Shown here piece by piece: positions 13,278-23,904 of a stretch of DNA of 64,000 nucleotides. The DNA comes from Paralichthys olivaceus. Taxonomy: Eukaryota > Chordata > Actinopteri > Pleuronectiformes > Paralichthyidae. A program made the position numbers and the translations under genes. The notes below the pieces were generated by a model, which saw only the letters and a list, made by a program, of their open reading frames with translations, made no database searches and was not told the DNA's origin. Location: positions 16,799,501 to 16,863,500 of the forward strand of contig NC_091093.1 of NCBI RefSeq assembly GCF_024713975.1, read 5' to 3'. How positions within the stretch are numbered: position 1 is the first letter of the stretch; the number at the start of each line of letters is the position of its first letter.

Positions 13278-16200
13278 TCACTTCTGGGCAAAGCGAAGAT
13301 CTAAGACCCGTCCTTGACTTTCTCCAGCACGACTGCTCTCAAAGGGCTCAGCATGAAGCTCCTCCACTGGGACATCAAGAGCCCTTTGCTTGGCCTTGTA
13401 GTAAAGCAGCAAATCCTCACGAGCCTGCCAGGACCAAAAGTATGAATTTCAGTAGAAAAACTGTTAAATATCATAATTGTTTAAACAAATGTGTAAATGA
13501 ATCACTAACCTTGGAAATCTGATCTTTTTTAAACTGTAAGATCTTGATGGTATTATTGTTGGAATCAAGGTTTTCCTACAAGTGAAAAATAGATTATATA
13601 AAAATTCCTTTCATGTGCAAACAGCACAAAAAAATTTAATCAACAACAAAGAATAAAAGTGATTGCAGGGGAGTAAGGTAGATGTACATAAACAGTTACC
13701 TCAATGTTGTTGATGAGCTCACACAGGGCTGTGTGGTCCATGTTAGAGGCAGAGAGCACAGACTGGAGCTGAGCGTTTGTCTTCTCCAGACTGTCTGTGA
13801 GAGCTTTCAGATTCCTCTCCAGCTGCATGTTCTTCAGATCTGCTTTATGCTGCACCCTCTGAATAGACTGAGAGTGCGTCTTGCACAGCTCGTCCCTCTC
13901 AAGCTGAAGCTGTGCGACATGCACATACACACACGACACGCAGACGCAAAAACGCTCACTTAAACATCTGGCTAACATCCAAAGTGCAGACAAATTAAGC
14001 AAACATTTGAGCAGCATGACACCGTGCAGCTCAATCTTAACTTTTACCTTGTCGAATTTCTCTTTCAGCGTCTTTTGATCCTGTTTCAGATCATTCATCT
14101 TCTTTTCTATGATCTTTTCTTTGGTGTCCTGTCATAAATAGTACAGTGCTTAAAATGTACAGTATGCTACACGTCAGTGACTAAAGCACATGCTCAGCAA
14201 ATAAGCAGGTAGCAACAAATATAAGTATACAAGTCAGAATTGTAATCTCAGTTTAAAAAAGGAAATAGAACCTTTTCCATTCTCCCGTGTTTCATTTTTT
14301 TCTCCATTTCAACGATTTCCTCTTTAGCTTTCGAAAGATGCTCAGCAAGACGTTTGTTATCACGCAAAACAAGGATCAGGTCCTTTTCCTCCTGCTGCTG
14401 TTTCGTCTTCATTTCTTTCATTTGTATCTAAAAAAAGTAAAATAAAAGATGAGGAAAAACATAACTGGATCAAAAATGTGCTGCGACAATTAAGAGAAAT
14501 CCAAAACATAAAATAACAGTTGTTAAATTGATCAGTCAAGATGAGCCTCTGGTCATTTTTACCATTTTTCACTCCTTTTATAGACAAAAGAATTAATAAT
14601 CAACCGAATCATTAATAATGAAAAGAATCGTCAGTTGCAGGACCAAACGAAACATCAGACATTTCTTTGTTTTGATTCTGAGAGTCTGAGTGTGTGAACT
14701 TGTACCTTGAGTGAATGATTCTCCTCCAGAACCTGTTGTAAGTCTTGAACCAGCTCACTAGCTTCACTGAGAGCTTTGTTGTGGTCTGATATGAGACCAT
14801 CGACGTGGCTGTTCCACTGATCTTCTCTCTCACTGATCTCATTTTTCCTCATGTTGTCCAGCTCTTGCAGCAGAAGCGTCATCTTTTCCTCATACACAGC
14901 TTCAGTTTCTATTCAAAAAGTGACACAAGATGATGGCTCCCATTTAGTTCTTGGCAGCGCACACACAAACAACCTGCTCAATTTTGGCGTGGATCCAGAC
15001 AAAGGGGTGGATTCTTGGAGTTTTTTTCCCCTTTCTTTGATATGAATAATTCATGGATCTTGATGATAAAAACAGACATATTTAGGGGACTGATATTGAC
15101 GAGTGTGTGCAATATAGTGCAGCTTGATTGAATATAGGGCGACTATTAGGCCTTGGCGGAGGTATGCTCTCTGCTGAGTATGACTCTAGTTTACCTGTGA
15201 GCTGCTTCTCCAATATGTCCCTCAATTTACTCATCTCTTCGGCGTGTTTCTGATGAGACAACAACCACACAGGTATTTGAAGGAAATACATTGAGGCAAA
15301 AGTAAAAAGCTGAATCCACTCATGTTGAAGTTTAGAAACCATGTAGACTTGGTGTGTATTACAAACCAGCTCAAGCTCCTTGACGAGGTTGTCAACGTTA
15401 ATCTCCTCCATCTCGACCTTCATGGCCTTAATTCTCTTATGAAGCTCAGTCTCTAATTTATTTTGCTCTTTGTGCTGCATCTCAGTCGAGACTAAACCAT
15501 TTGCTCTCAACTCAGAGATCGTGTTCTGGTGTTCACAAAGGAGGTGCTTCATCTTCTGGTTAAACACCTAGTGGGGAGAACAAAACATTTGAATATAAAA
15601 TGTATATTTTTTTTACCTGTCACTTGTTGCTGCTATCAGGCTGTGCTGTCACAAACCTGTTGGATCCCACGCAATACCATTCTGTAGCTCTGTTTCAACG
15701 GGGCTTTTCAGCTTGCTTTAAATCCTCCTCTCACACAAGCAAAGATCAAATATTCAGCGGCTTTGATTTTACATTTCCCCAGTGAGGAGCTCATGAAAGG
15801 ATCAGTATATCTCCATAATCCTTTCTTTTAATGAAAATAACAAAAGATTTGTCTCTTTGCAATGGATGATAATATGTTATTGTCTGTAAAGCTTTAAAAC
15901 GGAAAGAGTTGGAGAGAGCGTTGTTTCATTCTCATTTTGCATGTGATCCTTGAACTGATCTGACAGCAGAAAAAAAAGCCCCAAAAGGCTTCTTGTGTGT
16001 TAAGGATATTGAACCTTTCAGTATTTTTACAGTATTTCAAACACTCCGTCACCTTGATCTCTACTTGGTGGCGCCTCTCATCTTCTTCAGTGTCCTTTTC
16101 TAGGTGTTTCATTTCAGCCGTCACTTCCTGTAGCTCTCTCTGTGTGTTCCCCGAGAAGGTTTGAATCGTGTCCCTCTCCAGCTGAAAGTAGTTTCGCTCC

Positions 16201-17097
16201 TCCCTCTCTCGATCCAGCTCCTCTCGAAGGCGCACAATGTGTTCTTCCATCTGAAATACACAGAAATATATTTTATATCACAGTATATCTGATCCAGACA
16301 ATTTCTAGTCACTTGTAATTACTATAACAACCCATGTCAAACCAATATGAGTTTGAATTCTTCACAGAGATCTATGATCACCTGTTGCTCTCCTGCAGAG
16401 AAACACGCAGCACAGGTTTTTGTGTCTTTCAGGGACTTACATCCTCTATTGTGTTAGTGCAACGTCTTAAAGGGATAGTTCACCCAAAAAGGAAAATTCA
16501 CTCATTATCTACACACCACTAGGCCTATGGAGAGGTGAGTGAAGTGTTTGAGTTCACAAAAAACGTGTTAAGTCCAATGTGACCCCTCTTCAACATGCCT
16601 CCATACTGCTGGTGTGGTGAAACGATGTCATTTACACTGTGTTAAAGACTAAATGTCCTCTGATGACGCCCTTTAGAGTCGAATATGAATGTCGGGGCTT
16701 GCGGACACTGTCACAGGGGTCACATTGTGGGGATCCCCTCTGACAGAACAGGTCACATGGAGCAGGACACTTCCGGCTCCTGGTGTGAGAGGTGTCACTC
16801 TGACCTGCTCCTTGGACAGCTCCTCCTTGGTGAGTCCATCTATCAGAGTGGGTGTCCTGGTCTTTGCAGGCTTTTTACTCGAGTCTTTGTTTTTCGGAGG
16901 CTGGACAGAAGTTAACACAAGACAGGAAACAAGGTTAAACCCTCATCCTCTCTATAGTAACACAGGTATTCAGTCTAACACTGCTGCTAAGACGCTAGTC
17001 CAACACAACACCCGAGCGTTAGCCGCTAGGTAGCTAACCACAGTGTTGTTGTGGGCTGTTGTTATAAGGCTGTAATGAATGACTTTGATCTCACCAT
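13278..17097 (-). CDS. gas8: Dynein regulatory complex subunit 4 (GAS8), complete
   Basis: DRC4/GAS8 is a coiled-coil subunit of the nexin-dynein regulatory complex, which couples outer doublets in motile cilia and flagella. Exons: 17095-17097 (ATG only), 16805-16900, 16053-16250, 15367-15567, 15195-15249, 14706-14908, 14272-14427, 14048-14128, 13700-13909, 13510-13575, 13278-13424. All junctions agree in phase and give 471 residues, against 478 in human. Diagnostic stretches are [14 protein letters not shown] near the N-terminus, [20 protein letters not shown] at about 36-55 and [21 protein letters not shown] and [14 protein letters not shown] further on. Nearly the whole protein is predicted coiled coil, rich in E, K, Q and L. 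Outside the N-terminal block it is quite diverged from mammalian GAS8, so it may be a second, faster-evolving teleost copy. Two RFX X-boxes upstream support a ciliary role. Confidence 0.92.
15034..15182 (+). repeat. Teleost interspersed repeat R4, copy 1 (gas8 intron)
   Basis: A block running from an ATTCATGGATCTTGATGA-like stretch through TATTTAGGGGACTGATAT to CCTTGGCGGAGGTATGC. It resembles a very common short repeat of fish genomes that I know from memory. A related copy in opposite orientation lies at 45965-46103. No coding capacity. Confidence 0.65.
16467..16710. mobile_element. Truncated MITE-like element (gas8 intron 2)
   Basis: It begins with TTAAAGGGATAGTTCACCC, the terminal sequence of a short DNA element that I recognise as widespread in teleosts. 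It continues with the family's internal ACTCATTATCTAC and CTCCATACTGCT blocks and ends near TGTCGGGGCTTGCGGACAC. The opposite terminal repeat is missing. It lies between gas8 exons 2 and 3. Confidence 0.65.
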
Positions 17098-17156
17098 GGT
17101 ATCCTACAGCACAGATCACTTCTGTCTCGAGCCTGGAAACTGTGTACCGCCAATGT

Positions 17157-17198
17157 GTCGCCATGGAAACACTTGTTGGGGTCTGTTGTCATAGCAAC
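17157..17198. promoter_or_regulatory. Tandem RFX X-box motifs upstream of gas8
   Basis: GTCGCCATGGAAAC (17157-17170) and GTTGTCATAGCAAC (17185-17198) both fit the X-box consensus RYYNYY-N1-3-RRNRAC. They start 60 and 88 bp upstream of the gas8 ATG. RFX factors, with FOXJ1, drive ciliary genes through such sites, usually within about 100-200 bp of the start. Binding here is inferred from sequence. Confidence 0.7.
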
Positions 17199-17251
17199 AT
17201 GGATCGGAGTTGCGAAGTAACTATGCATTTACCCGAGTACTGTAAATACAA

Positions 17252-17545
17252 CTAGAGAGATAGAAATGTAGATAGATACAGATAGATAGATAGAAATACA
17301 GAAATATAGATAGATAGAAAGAAAAAAATGTAGATAGGTAGATAGAAAGAAATGTAGATAGATACAGATAGATAGATAGAAAGACAGAAATGTAGATATA
17401 TAGATGGAAAGAAATGTAGATAGGTAGATGGATAGATAGATAGAAATGTAGATAGGTAGATAGATGGAAAGAAAGAAATGTAACCAGATAGATAAAAAGA
17501 AATGTAGATAGAAATACATGTAGATAGATAGAAAGAAATGGAGAT
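17252..17545. repeat. GATA/GAAATGTA-rich simple repeat
   Basis: About 290 bp of interrupted TAGATAGA and GAAATGTAGATA units. The many open frames here translate to low-complexity Ser/Tyr/Ile/Leu repeats and are not genes. The tract lies just upstream of the gas8 promoter. Confidence 0.9.
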
Positions 17546-17939
17546 GGAGAAAGTAGTTGAATTGTCACCAGGCTCCACAATTATGATCAGTATAATAATC
17601 ATTCATAAGGATGGTCTTTATAATAATATGTGTGTATATTTATGTAGAATACTCTTCTGTACTATATTTTTCAGTAAGATTTTATATCCAAGAACGTGGG
17701 TTAAGAAATTATCAATAAAGTGTTTATTATATATCTAGCTCCTCCTGTGGGCAACAGTAAGTGGAGATTTGGTGAAAAAACAATAATGAATCAGTGTTTT
17801 AAGAATACAATATGTCTTGATTGGAGGAGTTGTAATTGCTGACAGTGTTAAATTTAAGAAAAAGGTGTATTTTTGAGTATACCAAACAAATGGCAACCAC
17901 AAGTAAACATAGGTTTACTGCTAAATTAGATTTAATCAC

Positions 17940-18055
17940 ACTCATAAGTCCATCACTTTGGTCCAGACAGAAATATCTACTGGATGGAGGATGTTGACAC
18001 TGTCCTCAGGCATTCAGTTCCCATAGTTCTCTTGCGCCACCATGAGGTGTATATA
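17940..18055 (+). repeat. Degenerate teleost interspersed repeat
   Basis: Contains TTTGGTCCAGACAGAAATAT, a TACTGGATGGA block and GCGCCACCATGAGGT, in the order found in a common fish repeat that I recall. It lies between the e2f 3' end and gas8. Boundaries are approximate. Confidence 0.4.
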
Positions 18056-18093
18056 AATATGCATAAATTAGACACCATATTCAAAATCATTTG

Positions 18094-18099
18094 TTTATT
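18094..18099 (-). terminator. Candidate polyadenylation signal of e2f5-like gene
   Basis: AATAAA on the minus strand, about 66 nt past the stop codon of the E2F gene. Confidence 0.5.
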
Positions 18100-18164
18100 A
18101 TTTGTAAAATCAAGTAACTATTTAAAAACAGACTGCTCTTTTCGACTTTAACTTTGAAGTCTTA

Positions 18165-21100
18165 TTACAACAGTTTATGGTCAAACATTGAGTAGAGGTC
18201 AAATAGGTTTTCACTTCCATCCAGATTATACAGGTTTTCACGCTCAGCTGGTGGCGGGGGTGGTGCTCGGAAGAGTGAAGAAATAACTGAGGAGCGGAGA
18301 TATACACATGATTAATGGGAAAACTCTTTAACTACTGATAGGAGATCGACACGACAGACTGAAAAAAAAGTGGACTTACCTTCAGAGGTCACAAGCTTTG
18401 TGATTATTTGAGTATTCATTATTTCTACAAACAAATGAGGGAGGAGACAGTTAATCATAAACTTATATTCAGTCAAATGGATTTAAAATGTAGTGAACAT
18501 CAATAAGTCAGCTTCACTTCAACAACAAGAGCTTTACCTTTGGATGGGTCTAGTAGGTCCCTCAGTTCCTTTGATAGATTTCGCACTGGAAACAAGATTT
18601 TTAAAAATGTATGTGATCGTCACTGCAGTCACTTTATACTGTGCAATTACCTGATTCCAGTCACAGTCTAAAACTATAAGGGCACTCACCAAGGCTAATG
18701 CCCTATGTGCCATGTTAAAGAAAGTGAAGGCATTTTTTTTAGACTGCTGATTTATTGGGATCAGCTCTAAAATGTTATTGTTTCTTCACCCCTCAATAAA
18801 ATGATTGAAGTCAGTTCAGCAGTTCTTTTACAATCCTGCTCAACAACAAAAAAAAGAATGCTGAAGAAAGCATAACCCCCTTGAGGCAATGATAAATGTA
18901 ACCTCCATTCTTCCACTCTTTCTTCTTTTTCCAAAGAAAACAGAGTAAATGTGAAAGAATATGTGATATCACTTTGTTGATCCTGCCTCTGAAGTTCAAA
19001 GCTAAGATTTTTTTCTCTCCGACAGAGACTTTGGATCCATACGGCACAGGGTCGAGTCCAAGCTCAAATCAAGTGTTAGATTTCTCTTTCAGTGGCCTAT
19101 CAACAGAAACACTGACAGAAGCTGCAGAAGCTAAAATACTCACATAAAGGTGAACGCATTCTGTTGAGCTCAGTGTTAATAAGCGGAGATGCATGATGAT
19201 GCTGCATGTCCTCTATGGCCGCCTGTCTTGATTTTGCACTGCTTTCTGTCACATGTGAGGACATTGCTAATTTGGCATTCCGTAAAATTTCTTCTGGCGG
19301 CGGGACCGGCAGTACAACAGGAGCAGAGCCGGCAGATAGTTTGTTAAGGAGTACGACATCTATGGGTCCACTGATGCTTTTCATATGGATCTGGTACTTT
19401 GCTGGACTGTTCTGGGTCTGAAAGAAGATGTACGCACACACCAAGTCATCCCACCTGAGGTAAAGGCAGCAAGAAAACAAAGACAGTAGGCTACAGTGGG
19501 TTCCAGTGATGCAGGACTTACAGCTTTGGGTATGGGAATGTCTAACTGTGTGCCAGGCGGTGCTCGTACGGCCAGGAGTGTGTGACCTGATGAGACATGA
19601 CACACTGAAAAGTCAAAAATTATTTTGGTCTTCATATATTTCGAGTCCAGTGAAAAACAAGAGACTGTCAGCTGTCGTGGTGGTGCAAGCACTGTAGAGA
19701 TTTATACATAAATGTTTGTGTAACTGTGTGAAGGCTGATTCTATGCTGCAGTGCGGTCTTTCATGGCTGGCATAAACCCAGTGAAAAAATCATTACAAAT
19801 AAGAGTATAACTTGGATTTCATCATACACTGACTTTATGGAAAGTATCTAAATGCCTGTGGGGTTTTTTTAACATTGTTTTTTATTATTCTTCCATCTTT
19901 GTTTTACAACAGAAAACCCCATCAAGGCAACTCAACAGCAGCAACAGAGATGGCTTTTATGTTCTGCAAAAAGAAAGTGTGTGTTTTTCACTGCACTGAC
20001 TCAAAGGTTTCCTCTCTAGAGTGAAACTGTTTCCATTTTGACTATATCAATATTATGCCGCTGACGCAAACATGTACACAAGAGATACAATTGAGAAAGT
20101 GAGTGATGATACGTTACCACTGAAGCAGTTGCAGATATCTTCGTGATTCACATAAATCAGAGTTGGTCAGAATTAAGGTTCAATATGAAAACACCGTGAT
20201 AGTTCGCAGAGCTAGTTGCTGTGTGACAGAGTACCATATTTTGATAGAAGACCGTTACCATAATAATGAATAGATTTGCTAAATGATGCATTTTGTGCCT
20301 TAGATAAACCACTTGCATTAAATCTGATCACAAGATTGTTCAACATCTTATTTACACTTACAAATACTTTCATTTCTCCAAACTTTGTTAGATATTTTGT
20401 AGATAGAGGTAGATTAATTACATGAAATAACAAAATCAATGCATTCTAGCTTAAAGAGGCATGAAAAGGATATTTGCTGCAGTCTTCTGTCATGTTTCTA
20501 ATGCTCTGTTCGACCCACAGTCTCTGCAGATCCAACATAAACTCCATCTGCTCCAGGTCCCTCACCTCCAACTTTAACTGTGTCAGTCTGTGGTTTAACT
20601 GGAGATCATTCTGTTCTGGCATCGTACCGCTGATTCAAAGAATGCATGTGTATTTTTTTTGTGAAATGCATTTGGCTCAACATTCTTGACACATTGCATA
20701 ACCAAATCCATGCACACAAGGCAGGGTTAAAAACTTACATCCACTTTACAATGCGCTTGGACATCCTCCTAATGAGTCCGATGCCCTCCAACACATTTAT
20801 GATGTCATATATTCGCCTTTTCTGTCCGATAGCCATGAGCCTGATAGCCTGAAAGAGCAAAAAGACCCTCATTCACCACAGTTTCTTCAGCCTCATCCTA
20901 TAAGAGTTTTTAACTCTAATTCATTGGTTTCATGTGTGCAGTCTCAGTCAAGATAAAGAGCCCTTCTTATGGGGCCAATATTGTAGCAATATTATTTGTC
21001 TGTGTGTGTGTGATCAGATTTGTAAATGTGTGTAAAAGAACGACCAAATTTGTGGTGAGATTTGCACACATGTGTAGACAAATCTGCAAAAAACGTGCAT

Positions 21101-21722
21101 AGATCTGTGAATGTGTTGATAAATCATGTTGCTACAATATTGGCGCCGTACTTACTGTCATCTAATCTGACATTAAACGTCCTCAGCTGCAGTGAAAGCA
21201 CAAATACACACATAGGTTTAGACAACTGTCCTTGTTAGCCCTTTGCATTCACTGTGGAAAGCCTAACAAAAAAACATATCCCTAAACTTAACCATGACTA
21301 ATTCATACCTAACTCTGAACTTATCCTGAACACTATTCACATCCTATCTCCAACCTTAACCAGGAGCTCACATATTTTGCCTCATTAGGACCAATAGGAC
21401 TGGGTTTTGGATAAAAATTAACACACACACACTAGCTTTCTTACACACTCTCTCTCTCACATACACACCCTCTTACACTCTGTCTCTCTCAGTCACTCAC
21501 ATACACACCCTCTCTGTCTATCTCAATCTCTCTCTCTCACACACACGCACACACACACACACACACACGTACACGTACATCTCTGAGGTCCAGCAGTCCT
21601 CCCTCAGATTGTTGCATTAACTCCACAAACTTGGTGGTGAGCACATGGAGGCTCTTCACTCGACCGGGGCATCCAGAGGCCTGGTCGGACATGGCGGCGG
21701 CGGCCTCCTCATCAGGTTCCAT
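18165..21722 (-). CDS. e2f5: E2F4/5-class transcription factor, most like E2F5, complete
   Basis: E2F4/5 proteins pair with DP proteins and with p107/p130 to repress cell-cycle genes; they also promote multiciliated-cell differentiation. Exons: 21579-21722, 20739-20848, 20474-20629, 20118-20161, 19522-19586, 19144-19417, 18538-18585, 18380-18424, 18165-18286. This gives 335 residues; human E2F5 is 346 and E2F4 is 413. The winged-helix region is at about 20-88, with [10 protein letters not shown] and [17 protein letters not shown]. Next come a leucine-rich dimerisation helix and a marked-box segment ([11 protein letters not shown], then GTQLDIPIP, then [13 protein letters not shown]). The C-terminal pocket-protein motif includes [17 protein letters not shown] and GTQL favour E2F5 over E2F4, and no E2F4 poly-Ser tract is present. 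The residues before the winged helix are diverged. The intron between exons 3 and 4 is AT-AC. Confidence 0.85.
20162..20473 (-). other. U12-type AT-AC intron of the E2F gene
   Basis: No GT-AG pair joins exons 3 and 4. Instead the 5' end reads ATATCCTTTT (20473 downward), the minor-spliceosome donor. Near the 3' end CCTTAAT (20178-20172) matches the U12 branch site, and the intron closes with AC at 20163-20162, about 11 nt from the branch A. Joining across it gives a frame-correct marked-box entry (MTEDCSN then [13 protein letters not shown]). Minor introns are known in the E2F family. Confidence 0.88.
20968..21150. mobile_element. MITE with TA target-site duplication (e2f intron 1)
   Basis: Terminal inverted repeats of about 20 bp: TGGGGCCAATATTGTAGCAA at 20970-20989 and its near reverse complement at 21129-21148 (18 of 20 match). 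They are flanked by TA at 20968-20969 and 21149-21150. The 140-bp interior has no coding capacity. The TA duplication points to a Tc1/mariner-type origin. Confidence 0.8.
21421..21572. repeat. CA/CT-rich microsatellite tract
   Basis: Interrupted AC and TC runs. The tract ends in (CA)n directly against the donor of e2f exon 1, so the transcript reads GU repeats from the splice site onward. Confidence 0.9.
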
Positions 21723-23714
21723 GATCCTTCTCTGCGGGACACAAACTAAACAAACACAGTCGCTCTCTGTTGTTTGAATCAGCTGCGTCGCACCCGCCTC
21801 ACACAACCGTAAGTTCAGAAGCTCAACCCTGTCAGTGTTTCCTGTGTGAGCTGTCTTTCTACCTCTCTCTGCTCTGCCAGGTGTGTGACCCGCTGGGCTC
21901 GTTCCCTGCGGCGTGCAGCTGCGTCTTTGCTAGCACGACGGACCGACGAGCCACCAACACGTCTGCCTCAAAGACCCTCTCCTGCACAGTCTTCTTCTAT
22001 GAAGTGCTCACTACAAACCCTAGCATCACGGCTACCTGGAGGATTTCATTGCCGCTAACCAACGACGAAGAACCACTTCCCGCTTGATTGTTAAACATGA
22101 AAGTGGACGATCTTCCCTCGGTTTTTAACTCTGTAAAATTCTTTACTGCATCCAGGAGCAATACAGAAATGACCCCCCTTGACTCGATTTGTAGTTTGGA
22201 GCTCCATTTTTTAGTTCACCAATTCAGGATTTGAACGCCAACCAACCTCACGACGTCACATCCGGTGCTAGCAGACTATGTCGATATTCCTTTTTGAAAT
22301 AACACTTTACATCGCTGATTTCTTTATTCAGCTTCACTGACTCTTTTAACTTAAGCTAAAAACATTATGTGTGTTATTTCCAATTTAAGAGAACTCGAAC
22401 ACACACACACAGTGTGAATAAACCTCACAGGGAATAAAAAGCATCACTGTGCCCTATTTGTCTCTATTTTCACCACTGTGCCAAATATATATATATATAT
22501 ATATGTATATAAAATGAATAAAAACTGGATATACCTGCATGTCTTTGTGGTTTGTTTTAATTTGTAAATCTTAATGATGGCTAAGTTCCATGTGGCTGCT
22601 TGAGGATCTTCTGAGATATGTTCACACTATCTTACACACAGTTTGCATGAGATGTGTTGATAATCACTGGAATTCATTCTCCCCTCTATATGTGCAATAT
22701 TTCCTGAGTCAGGAGCTGCCACACAACCCCAAAGCACCATGCTTAACAGCTGAGAGCCTGGCAAGCTTTTCTTTCAATCAAATGTTTGCTGGGTGGTTTT
22801 GTTGCCAAAAACTTTAATTTTGTGATTCCAACACACAAAAACTACTATTTCTTATCCATATGCATAAGTAGAGTATACAGTCTATGGTATTGACCTTTGT
22901 GATGAGGTAAGGGCTAAAGTTTCTGTCTGATCCAGTTCTTGTCTTTACTTCTACAGTTCCCTTTCATGGTCATTTCAGACAGTGGAAACTAGAAGCATGT
23001 ACTGTATAAACCTTTTTATAGCATATCCTTCCTCATGACACATTATGAGTCAGTTGCTCAGAGGCGTCCATGTTTAGATCCATAGTTGAATGGTTTGAAG
23101 ATTCAGAGAATTCATCCTCATCAGGCATTTCACAGTAGCAGTTATTGAATTGATTGATTCACTTTTAAAGCCTAATAAGTAAATGTAAAGTTGTGAGGCA
23201 ACTATAAGGCCACCCAAATATTTGCATGTCAAAATCACTATTCGTTATAAATGTATGAAAGAAAAAAAACCAATGGAAGAAAGGCAAATGTTAAATATGT
23301 TTCCCTGCAGAGGTTGTATTTGCTTTAGGTCGTTTCAAACCAACAACATTTTATTTGTCTCCAAACGTTTAATAAATCTAAATATATGTTATGTCTATAT
23401 TACCTGCAATGTCTTTATCATAGTTATTTTCATTAACTCTGCCTATAATAAGCCTCTTTATGATGAGTCTGGTTTGCTCCCTGTCACTGTGAGGAGCTAA
23501 ATGTGCTCTTTCAGAGTTTCTGGGTTCCACATTTCAAACTGATCACAATCAAAATATTTCTCACTCGCTTTTGAAACTTACTTTTTAACCACCCGAGCTG
23601 AGCGAAGTCCCGCCTCTCTGCACCCTCTGATTGGGTTAGGATTGAGCCACTTAAAGAAAGGGAGCGTGGTGATTGGCTGGAATCAGGGGGCGGAATCTGT
23701 GTTTAGGGACTGGA
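21723..23714. other. Divergent intergenic region, e2f5 to ctsa
   Basis: About 2 kb between two head-to-head genes. The e2f side includes an E2F-like TTCCCGC at 22077-22083, and CACGACGTCACATCCGG, combining CRE-like and ETS-like cores, near 22250. An (AT)n run lies at 22484-22510. No further coding exon is supported; the open frames at 21770-22087 and 23222-23500 have no recognisable domain. Confidence 0.5.
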
Positions 23715-23776
23715 TATAAAAAGTGCGGAGTCTGACCTAACGCTGGTCACGTGACCCTCAGCAGCAGTCATATGAC
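23715..23776 (+). promoter_or_regulatory. ctsa core promoter with TATA box and CLEAR element
   Basis: TATAAA at 23715-23720 is followed by GTCACGTGAC at 23746-23755, an exact TFEB/TFE3 CLEAR palindrome, and by GTCATATGAC at 23767-23776, a related palindrome with one altered core. The start codon is at 23905, so the CLEAR box would sit near the transcription start. CLEAR sites mark lysosomal genes, which fits cathepsin A. Confidence 0.75.
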
Positions 23777-23904
23777 CGGCACGCGGAGCTGCGGCGGAGG
23801 ACGGAGGAGGAAGTTGAATCTCTGCTCCTGATCTAACTTCGTGTTCTCTCGTGAACCCTCTCTGCTTGTTTCCACCGTCGGTAGCTGCTGCTGTCGGTTC
23901 GCTG

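Noticed and set aside
17221-17602. Three overlapping minus-strand frames of 96-119 residues rich in Ser, Tyr, Leu
   Set aside because: Pure translation of the GATA-type simple repeat; no initiation context or conserved motif.
21770-22087. Possible plus-strand gene divergent from e2f
   Set aside because: 105-residue frame without domain or downstream exons; more likely e2f leader or promoter DNA.
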